A stretch of 64,000 nucleotides of DNA from CAVROP01 sp050012175 (lineage in GTDB: Bacteria; Acidobacteriota; Terriglobia; UBA7540). This document shows positions 8,711-15,600 of this stretch, piece after piece (positions within the stretch are counted from its first letter, which is position 1; every line of letters begins with the position of its first letter). The position numbers and the translations under genes are program-made. The stretch covers positions 1-64,000 of the forward strand of contig JBEKHR010000028.1 of NCBI GenBank assembly GCA_050012175.1, written 5' to 3'. The notes beneath the pieces are model-generated. The model was given only the letters and a program-made list of their open reading frames with translations. It had not been told where the DNA came from and did no database searches.

Positions 8711-9886
8711 CTAAGGGCGGGTGAACGATTCCTCGGAAGGCTGTGCAGAGGGGGCCGCATCGATGATCCGGCTGAGGGGAGCGTCCTGGGGTTGCCGCAC
8801 GCCGGCGATCTGCACCAGGGTGGACTGGGCGCGCGAAGCATTCTTGAGGATCATGTTGGCGGAAAGAAGTCCGGTGCGGGCGAAGGATTTTTCGCAGTCC
8901 TGCGAGGATGGGCCGCGCATGTTGCCTTCCATGTAGGCCAGGCCGGGACAGCGCGTGCAGGAACCCACGTGCGTACACGTGGAGCAGGCCGGCAGGTCAC
9001 GGGCGTGGATGGAGCGCACTTCGTTCATTTGCGGCGAGTGCCGCCAGATCTCCAGGAACTTCTGCTTGCGCACGTTGCCGGTGGGCAGCGGAAACTGCAC
9101 GCAGGGATAAACGTCCCCGTAGGGAGAAATGTAGCAGGCCGTATGGCCGGCGCTGCACGGGAGTCCGTCGAGCACATCGTCATTCACGGCCGGGGGAGGC
9201 GCGCAGAACTCCTCCACGTTGCCCACCAAGTCGCCGTTGTGAAAGGCCTGCTGCAAGTCGTCGCCGCCGATTCCCAGAGGCAGGATGGAGCGGTCCCCGT
9301 CCATCTTGGGCGTGATGGTCGGGTCGATGGTGTACTCGGCCCCCAGTTCCTTAGCCAGCGCCTTGACGCCCGCGTAGTCGTTCAGGTTCGAGCCCATGAG
9401 CACGTTGGCGATGACCGTCTTCATCCCGCGCTCACGGAGCAAGCGCATTCCGGCGATCGAGCGCTTCAGCGAGCCGGGCAGCTTGGTAATGGCGTCGTGG
9501 ACCTCCGGGCGGTGCGAGTAGATGCTGACTTGCACCGCCTGCACTCCCAGCGCACACAGGCGGTCCGCCTCTTTCTCGCGGATCATGAAGGCGTTGGTCT
9601 TGACCTTGACGCAGAAGAGCAGGGAGCGGGCGTATTCCAGGATGCGGAAGAAATCCATGCGCATCAGCACTTCGCCGCCGCTCAAGCAGAGGAAGAAAAC
9701 GCCGGCCTCGGCCAGTTGGTCGAGTACGTCCATGATCTCCGCGGCGGTCATCTCACCGTGATCGTCGTGGTCCAGGTAGCAGTGGACGCAGCGCTCGTTG
9801 CAGCGGTACGTCACATCGAGCTGGACGCTCAGAGGCACACCCGCCTTCAGCGCTCGTTCGTTCATCTCCTCCATTAGTGTGGCCAT
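8711..9886 (-). CDS. Radical SAM/SPASM peptide-modifying enzyme
   Basis: About 391 aa from ATG 9886 (an upstream start at 9937 would add residues from a repeat-rich spacer). The SAM-cluster motif is CNERCVHC (CxxxCxxC); the GGE motif is in LCLSGGEVLM. The C-terminal SPASM region carries CSAGHTACYISPYGDVYPC, then CSTCTHVGSCTRCPG and a final Cys in SQDCEKS, enough for two auxiliary 4Fe-4S clusters. This matches PqqE/anSME-like maturases that install thioether or C-C crosslinks. It is the last gene of the operon precursor, peptidase, HprK-like, PqqD-like, rSAM. The most likely substrate is the 59-aa peptide with two Cys. The tail of ~50 residues after the last Cys is of unknown role. Confidence 0.85.
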   Translation of the reverse strand: MATLMEEMNERALKAGVPLSVQLDVTYRCNERCVHCYLDHDDHGEMTAAEIMDVLDQLAEAGVFFLCLSGGEVLMRMDFFRILEYARSLLFCVKVKTNAFMIREKEADRLCALGVQAVQVSIYSHRPEVHDAITKLPGSLKRSIAGMRLLRERGMKTVIANVLMGSNLNDYAGVKALAKELGAEYTIDPTITPKMDGDRSILPLGIGGDDLQQAFHNGDLVGNVEEFCAPPPAVNDDVLDGLPCSAGHTACYISPYGDVYPCVQFPLPTGNVRKQKFLEIWRHSPQMNEVRSIHARDLPACSTCTHVGSCTRCPGLAYMEGNMRGPSSQDCEKSFARTGLLSANMILKNASRAQSTLVQIAGVRQPQDAPLSRIIDAAPSAQPSEESFTRP

Positions 9887-9902
9887 AAAATCCGCGCTCC
9901 AT

Positions 9903-10020
9903 GAAGCATGAATCGAGAAGCAAGAATCAAGAAGCAAGAATCACACGGCGGTCGCTCGGGAGTGACCTTTCAGTAGGGGTCCGGCCTTCTTCCTTCTTAC
10001 TCCTTGCTTCTTGATTCTCC
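9903..10020. repeat. Heptamer-type repeat tract between rSAM and PqqD
   Basis: AGAAGCAAGAATCA occurs twice in tandem (period 14, two heptamers) around 9911-9938, and a complementary CCTTGCTTCTTGATTCT stands at about 10001-10018. The two arms could pair. The right arm encodes the last residues of the PqqD-like protein (ESRSKE). Confidence 0.6.
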
Positions 10021-10302
10021 GAGTGGACTCTCGGAAAGTATCAGAATTCCGTGCTCAGCCAGCTCCCGGACAAAGGTTTCCGCGTCCTTGAGGGCTTGAC
10101 CCGGCTCCACGTCATATTCAGGGCAAATCTTCTGCGCCACGATCTCCTCGAGCGAGGTTGCGCCGTCCGCCGCCTGCCAGATCATCGTGCCCAACTCGTT
10201 CAGGCTGAAAAGGGTGGAATCGCGGGCGGACATGATCATCATTTCGCCGTCCAGCACGCGCGCGGCAATTTCATGGCTTCGGGCAATGTAGAGCGGGCTC
10301 AT
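9997..10302 (-). CDS. PqqD-like RiPP recognition element protein
   Basis: 101 aa from ATG 10302, overlapping the HprK-like stop by ATGA. It has the PqqD fold pattern: three beta strands (IAARVLDGEMMIMSAR, TLFSLNELGTMIWQ) with the conserved 'LN..G..iW' signature, then helices (SLEEIVAQKI, ALKDAETFVRELAEHGIL). PqqD-type domains bind leader peptides of RiPP precursors and hand them to radical SAM enzymes; here the rSAM gene is the next one down. The extreme C-terminus lies in repeat sequence. Confidence 0.85.
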   Translation of the reverse strand: MSPLYIARSHEIAARVLDGEMMIMSARDSTLFSLNELGTMIWQAADGATSLEEIVAQKICPEYDVEPGQALKDAETFVRELAEHGILILSESPLGESRSKE

Positions 10303-11333
10303 ACGATCAACTCCCACACGCGCGCATCCGGAGTGAACACCAGCCGGCGGACCGGAACGCGCCTCACAAAATCGCAGATGGTCTGGAAAATCATCTGCAC
10401 CAGCTCCTCGTCCTGAGCGAAGAAAAGCACGTGCCGCAGCAGCTCCCGCACGGCTTCGGCATCGCCCAGCGGTTCAATCCGGTTCTCCGAACCTTGCTCC
10501 AGAAGGAACAGCGTTGCAAGTGGCGCTTGCACCTTCTGGCCAATGCGCGCCAGCTCCCCGGCGAATGGCGTACCAAAGGCCTCGAAGGCAGGTGTCAGGC
10601 GCCCGGTGTCAGGTGCCAGGTGCCCGGTGCCAGGTGTCACGAGCCGCTGTGCCGTCCCGCCCCGCGGGTCGGAGAGGCTCTGCCTTTCGGCAAGGCCACC
10701 ACACGAGTGTTCGTCCTCAGTCCTGACTTCTGACTTCTGACTTCTGACTTCTGACTTCGGACCCCTGAATCCTGAATCCTGAATCCTGAATCCTCGCACG
10801 TACGAAATCTCATCCGTAAGCAGCACGACATCCGGCGGAGCTAGCCGCGCGAGGGTGGTTTTTCCCGTGCCGGAGACCCCCGCAAACACGAACGCCCGGC
10901 CGTTGCGCACGGCGCTTGCCGCATGAACCAGGAAGCCGCCTTCGCGCGCCAGGATGAGTGAGTGCAGAATGCGCAGCACCCCGTCGATCGCATAAGGATT
11001 CGCGCTCTGCCGCACCCAGCCCCGGTTGCTTTGTGGATCCCATTCCGCGCGGTAGCTGCCCCTCTCGATGACCCAGCGTCCGGCCTCCCGGCGCACGCTC
11101 AGGTCGTCTTCTTCGCCCATCCCAAGCCCCGAATCCCGAACCACGAATCCCGGCTCTTTCATCAGCTCAATCTCGAGCTCCATCACGGCGTGCGGCGCGT
11201 CCGCATTTACAAACTCGCCATAGCGATCCTCAAGCATGTGCGCGAAATCCGCGCTGTCCGTGCGGACAAGGATCGGTATCCCGCCGATGTCAATGGTAAC
11301 GTCGTGAATGGCAATCAATGTGGGCACCAGCAT
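10299..11333 (-). CDS. HPr kinase-like P-loop protein with repeat-derived insert
   Basis: About 344 aa from ATG 11333; a longer frame up to 11579 only adds residues encoded by heptamer repeats. An N-terminal lobe (LVPTLIAIHDVTIDIG...) is followed by HAASAVRNGRAFVF, Walker A AGVSGTGKTT and the LLTDEIS acid pair typical of HprK-like kinases in RiPP clusters. In homologs the DE strand is soon followed by a GTPFxGE motif; here FGTPFAGELARIG comes only after ~75 extra residues encoded by repeats at 10576-10800, so the reading frame has survived a repeat insertion. A smaller repeat-coded stretch (GFVVRDSGLGMG) sits near 11130. It may phosphorylate the precursor or act as an adaptor; this is inference. 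Its stop overlaps the PqqD-like start. Confidence 0.75.
   Translation of the reverse strand: MLVPTLIAIHDVTIDIGGIPILVRTDSADFAHMLEDRYGEFVNADAPHAVMELEIELMKEPGFVVRDSGLGMGEEDDLSVRREAGRWVIERGSYRAEWDPQSNRGWVRQSANPYAIDGVLRILHSLILAREGGFLVHAASAVRNGRAFVFAGVSGTGKTTLARLAPPDVVLLTDEISYVRGFRIQDSGFRGPKSEVRSQKSEVRTEDEHSCGGLAERQSLSDPRGGTAQRLVTPGTGHLAPDTGRLTPAFEAFGTPFAGELARIGQKVQAPLATLFLLEQGSENRIEPLGDAEAVRELLRHVLFFAQDEELVQMIFQTICDFVRRVPVRRLVFTPDARVWELIV
10576..10800. repeat. Heptanucleotide repeats inside the HprK-like gene
   Basis: Runs of 7-bp units: GTGCCAG/GTGTCAG variants near 10586-10640, four to five TGACTTC around 10723-10760 and four CTGAATC around 10766-10795. The block separates the two halves of the kinase-like fold yet keeps it in frame. 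Between the runs is a Gly/Arg-rich segment. Confidence 0.75.
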
Positions 11334-11705
11334 CGTGAAAAGACTAAAATCCGGGATTCCGGACTCGGGATTCGGGAATCGGAATTCTGATCTGGAATTC
11401 GGGACCTGGAATTCGGAATCCGCGATCCGGAAGGAAGATTTTCTTAACGTTCTACCCTGTCCACTGTACCTTTGTAACCTCTCCCCTCTTAGACTACGCT
11501 TGAAAGACCACCCGCCCGCCCCCATGCCTCGGCCCCCCTCTCTCTGGGAACAGGCCGTAAAAATTCGATTATAGTGCACAACTTGCCCTGAAAGAAGAAA
11601 GGAAGAATCGCGCGTTGTCTTTCCCGAATCCCCAACCCCTAATCCCGAATCTCTAATCCCGGACCCCGAATCCCCAGCCCCCAGTCCCCAGCACCCAGCC
11701 CCTAA
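11334..11705. repeat. Heptamer repeat tracts between peptidase and HprK-like genes
   Basis: Two tracts: 11340-11435 with diverged GGAATTC/GGGATTC units, and 11621-11705 with CCGAATC, CCCAACC, CCTAATC and CCCAGTC-type units at strict 7-bp spacing. The second tract supplies the last ~15 codons of the peptidase (GWVLGTGGWGFGVRD). Between them (11436-11620) nothing gene-like was seen. Confidence 0.75.
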
Positions 11706-12156
11706 CTCTTAGCAGCAGCCGGATGGCAAGATCTGACCGGCAGAGAATCCAGGAGGTAAGGCGGCTGGCGACGGACTGATGCGGGGTGAGCCGGCGAGAG
11801 CCGCGCTCGATGGCCGTAACCCGGCCCAACAACTGGTGGCTTGAAACTGGAGCGTCGTTACCGCCCACGCTGTCGCCGCGCGTCACCCATTGAATTCTGT
11901 CCTGGCCGAGGGTTCGTACCATCACGCGGTGGGCGAACAGGCGCCCTTGCCGGGCAAACAATATGATATCGCCTGGAAGCACCTGGGTGGCACTTCCCCT
12001 GCACACGGAAAGGACGTCGCCCGGCCAGACGGCGGGCAGCATGCTGGTGCCGGTGGCTCGCAGGCGCAGTCTCCCCGAGGAGCGGAGCACCTCCGCCGCC
12101 AACTCACATCCCAGCGTTTCCCGGGCTGTGCTACAAGCTGTGACCGCTTTGGTCAT
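11653..12156 (-). CDS. S26/SipW-type serine peptidase, putative leader peptidase
   Basis: 167 aa from ATG 12156, overlapping the precursor stop by ATGA. GTSMLPAVWPGD holds the catalytic Ser of S26 signal peptidases; GDIILFARQGRLFAHRVM has the His used in place of Lys by the SipW/ER type, and TRGDSVGGNDAPV supplies the GD..ND acid motif. There is no clear N-terminal membrane anchor; a weak hydrophobic stretch lies near the C-terminus (LAIRLLLRV). Soluble S24/S26-like proteins of this size are frequent in PqqD/HprK clusters. It is likely to cleave the leader or act in regulation; the former fits the ATGA coupling to the precursor. The C-terminal tail is repeat-encoded. Confidence 0.7.
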   Translation of the reverse strand: MTKAVTACSTARETLGCELAAEVLRSSGRLRLRATGTSMLPAVWPGDVLSVCRGSATQVLPGDIILFARQGRLFAHRVMVRTLGQDRIQWVTRGDSVGGNDAPVSSHQLLGRVTAIERGSRRLTPHQSVASRLTSWILCRSDLAIRLLLRVRGWVLGTGGWGFGVRD

Positions 12157-12332
12157 GAGTGTTTTCTATTAAGGTGGCACCCAGATTGCGTGACGCCTAT
12201 CTTGCCACAGGTCAGCGCCCTGGTTTCAAAGACCTGCTCGTGGCGCACCGCCGGTTTCCGGTAGGGCTTTCGCACCGGCGGCCGCGCCTCCAAAGGACCG
12301 GCGCGCCGAACGGTGTCTTCTGGCTGCCTCAT
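12153..12332 (-). CDS. Putative RiPP precursor peptide, 59 aa
   Basis: Not a typical annotated gene because of its size. ATG 12332 follows GGAGG (plus strand 12341-12345) by 8 bases. The peptide has a basic, Pro-rich leader (ARPPVRKPYRKPAVRHE), then EQVFETRAL, then a core-like tail with two Cys (TCGKIGVTQSGCHLNRKHS). The KPYxxP...EQVFET.AL.CGK pattern is, from memory, that of short uncharacterised peptides next to PqqD and radical SAM genes in Acidobacteriota. Its TGA overlaps the ATG of the peptidase gene (TCATGA), so it heads the coupled operon. Cys42 and Cys52 are candidate sites for thioether or other rSAM chemistry. No paralogous copy was seen in the window. Confidence 0.7.
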   Translation of the reverse strand: MRQPEDTVRRAGPLEARPPVRKPYRKPAVRHEQVFETRALTCGKIGVTQSGCHLNRKHS

Positions 12333-12353
12333 GGTGAGAACCTCCGATTAAGA

Positions 12354-12383
12354 AACATACTACAACGAGAAACAGGCCGTCAA
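12354..12383 (-). promoter_or_regulatory. Promoter candidate for the RiPP operon
   Basis: On the minus strand TTGACG (plus 12378-12383) is followed after 15 bases by TAGTAT (12357-12362), or after 18 bases by TATGTT (12354-12359), about 25 bases before the precursor ATG. Spacing is not ideal for the first choice. The string TCAAATTGACCC overlapping the -35 recurs at 12456. Confidence 0.35.
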
Positions 12384-12467
12384 ATTGACCCGGCAGTAGA
12401 GGCGGCTTTACGCCGCCATTTGGCGATCCCGCAGACGCGGGATCGCCGCTACAGCATCAAATTGACC
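12380..12467. repeat. REP-like hairpin element with flanking direct repeats
   Basis: Two copies of TCAAATTGACCC (12380-12391 and 12456-12467) bracket two hairpins: GGCGGC-TTTAC-GCCGCC and a perfect 11-bp stem GGCGATCCCGC/GCGGGATCGCC with loop AGAC. A 30-base part, 12396-12425, recurs exactly, inverted, at 49439-49468. It looks like a small non-autonomous dispersed element. The rest of the spacer to 12666 shows no gene. Confidence 0.65.
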
Positions 12468-12666
12468 CACTGCCCGGCAGGGCAAACCTGCTTCCCAACG
12501 TCTGGCGTTCGTGCCGCTCGCCTTTCCCGCAAGACCTCAGACCCGCGACCGAAACCTGCGCTCCTTGCTACCCCTTGTTCCCCTAACCTTTACCCTATAA
12601 CCTCTTCCCTTTTCTCGTCTCCCTCGTTACGCGGCATTTTATCAAATTCCCAAGCTCGCGCATAAT

Positions 12667-15600
12667 TCATTGCAGTCCATTTTGGGTCCGTTTGACCAGG
12701 CAGGTCGTGGAATCGCCGGTCGGTTCGCTGGTACACCCGGCTGATCCGGATCCAGGGCTGCCCAAGGTCAGGAAGTAGGCACTGGAGGCCTGGGAGTATT
12801 GGGTCAGTGGGCTCACGTTATCGACCGCGATACCGGTGGTCCCGCTGGTCTCCGGTCCCGCCGCGTACACGGCAGTCGGGAAACCGTTGGTTATGTCGAA
12901 GGACATGATGCATCCGGCTGCCGTGTTGGTGCCGCCCAAGGCGCAGTTGGCGGGAACGCCTACGAACAGCCAGTCAACCCCACCGTATTGATTGGTGTTG
13001 TCGATCTCCGAGAGCGGCGAACACTGTTGGGCCGCCGTGCTGCTGGTCGATAGGCCTAGCGACGTGCCGCCCACCGAAGTGCTCATGACGCCGGCGGTTA
13101 TAGGGATGCTATAGAGCACCGGGCCAGCGGCCGTACTCGAACCCTTGCCGCACACGTACAGGTTCCCCGTGCCGCCTGAGCTGTTGTAAAAAATGTTGTC
13201 AAAGATTCCATCGTGCATCTGTGATCCAGCACTCAAATTAGATCCAGCGGTGGTAACCTGCAGCTTGGTTCCCAGGGCGCCAGTAGCGGTAGTGATAGCG
13301 TATTGCGTCACCAACGAGGCTTGCGAGTTGCCCCCGGAGAATACGTAAACATGGTCCGTGCTAGAGTCCACAACGGGCCCGTCGGCGATGATGCTCGAGG
13401 TCGCAACTGTAACTTTGTTCGTGCCGGATGTCGCCGCCGGGTTCACAGAGGCGAGCTGCCCGGTACTGTCGCCCACGAGGACGTACCCCGAAGCATAGTC
13501 GTAGACCGGGCCTGTCAGGATAGCGCTAGTGGAAGTGTTCACCTGCAACCCCCCACTAGCAGTGTAATTCCAAGGCGATGCGGTGGTGACCGTCGGCGTC
13601 GTCCCGGTAGAGACACCAGGGACGCCAAAGACACCCGTAACCTGCCAGAGCAACCCCTTGTCGTCGCCGACCCACAACCTATCGGTTAGGTAATCGTAAA
13701 AGGGTGGGGAGTTGGTATTGGTGTTCGAGCCCAGACTCAGGTTCAACATGCAGGAAGTAGTCCCTGCAAGGCAGGTCGCGTAGCTAGCCGTGTCGTTCGT
13801 ATAGGAGCCCGTGGGAGCGACGGGGTTAGCGCTTAAATTGGTCCCCCCATCGCCGGCCTTCCAGCGCAGGATGTGGAGAATGGCGCCGGAGGTGGAGCTT
13901 TCTATAAAGGCCACCTTGTTCCCATACCAACTCAGGATGGGGGAGCCCAATATCGGCGAAGCCGTGCCCCCAGTGCTAGCATTGTAGGCCCACTTCACGC
14001 TGGGTCCGGCGGTATTGCAGTAACTGTTGGCCGAGCCGCCCTCCAGGGTCGTGCCACCCCAGGCGAAACCCGACAAACTATCGTCGAGTGCAATGCTGTT
14101 TCCATCCGTCCCGGCGGTCCTAGCCGTGACGGTGATCACATTGCCGCTCACACTGGCGGTAACGCCCGAGGTCCCTTGCAGCGTGGTGTTGGCGTTGATG
14201 GCCGCCGCGATATTGGTGGCCAATTGAGTGGTGCTAACAGGAGAACCGGCCGACACGTAGGCAAATCCCGAGCCGTTGGTCGTCCCGTCCGTGCCGCCGG
14301 CTAAGCTCCCCGAGCCCCAATAAAAGTATCCACTCGTACTCGTGGGGGTCAAGGTGGTGCCGCCGTTGCCCCCGGTGCCGGGTGTTGCGTCGCTAATCGT
14401 AAACGAACTGCCAACTACACTGCCGGAGGTAATGCCCATCGCGGACGCGTTGCAGGAACTGATCGCCGAGCTAAGGTTGCTCGCCAAGTTCGCCGTGCTG
14501 GGGTCGGTTATATAGGTGGCCGTGAATGTAGGGGCTGACCCGCTGCAAGTATATGAGCCGTTGCCCCCTGCGGAAGAGGGACTCCACGAGAAGATGCTGG
14601 TGGCATTCGTAGCGCCGAAGGTGGCAGTGCCAAGTTTTGTGTCGGTAACCGTTACCGCGGCGCTGCCCGTGGTGTGGGAAGTGGAGAAGCCGACGGATGC
14701 CGGGCAGGGGCTCGTATTGAGCGCGCTATTAAAGTTGTTTCCCAAGGTACCGACAGTGGTGCTATTTACAAAGGTGCCCGTGTACGCAGTGCCTGAGCCG
14801 GTGCAGGTGGCTGAGCCGGTGGTCCCTACGTTGTAAGTCCACGATACCCCGTTGCCCGCGGCGCCCGTAAAGGTGCCGACATTGGCTGCAGTGCCGAGGT
14901 ATAGGTCGGTAAGGGTTACCGTGGCGGCGCCGGGAGCGGGAACCGAGTAAGCGACGTTTGTCGCGCAGGTACCCGTAGTGAGCGCATTATAAAAGTTGGT
15001 CGCCAAAGTGTTGGCAACATTGCTATTTACAAGGGTTCCCGTGTATGTGTTGACTGACCCGGAGCAGGTGGCGGCTCCGAGGTCGGTCCCGTTATTGTTA
15101 ACCCACGTCACCCCGTTGCCCGCGGCGCCCGAGAAGGCGCCGATTGAAGCTGAAGCGCCGGGTGATAGGTCGGTAAGCGTTACCGTGGTGCCGCCGCCGG
15201 GGCTGGGAACGGAGTAACCCATGCCCGTCGCGCACGCACTTATGCTGACCGCGTTATAAAAGTTGGTCGCCAAAGTCGCGGCAACGTTGCTATTTACAAA
15301 TGTCCCCGTGTACGGGCCTGAGCTGGTGCAAGTGGGGGCTGAGCCGTTATTCCCCAAGTTGTTAGTCCAGGTAAAGATTCCGGTGACATTACCAGCGCCC
15401 GTGAGGGTAAAAAGGGAGCCGGGGGCTGGGTAGGAAACCTGTACGGCGTTGGTGCCGCCCGTAGTCGCGGTAAAACCGACTGCGGAAGGGCATCCTTGGA
15501 GTAAGCTAAGGAGGTTCGACTGCTCGGCGCTCAAGGTGCCGCTGCCGATAAAGCTGCCGGAATAGGCGATGCCAGAACCCGCACACGCGCCGGTCGCCGG

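Noticed and set aside
8792..9877. 361-codon plus-strand frame antisense to the radical SAM gene
   Set aside because: High-GC shadow frame rich in His/Gly/Val/Ala; the minus strand carries all the conserved Cys motifs.
11334..11579. N-terminal extension of the HprK-like protein up to 11579
   Set aside because: The extra residues are encoded by heptamer repeats and spacer; the fold starts at ATG 11333.
12159..12665. 168-codon plus-strand frame across the RiPP precursor and its leader
   Set aside because: It is the shadow of the precursor gene and of REP hairpins; the minus strand has the RBS, start and the ATGA coupling.
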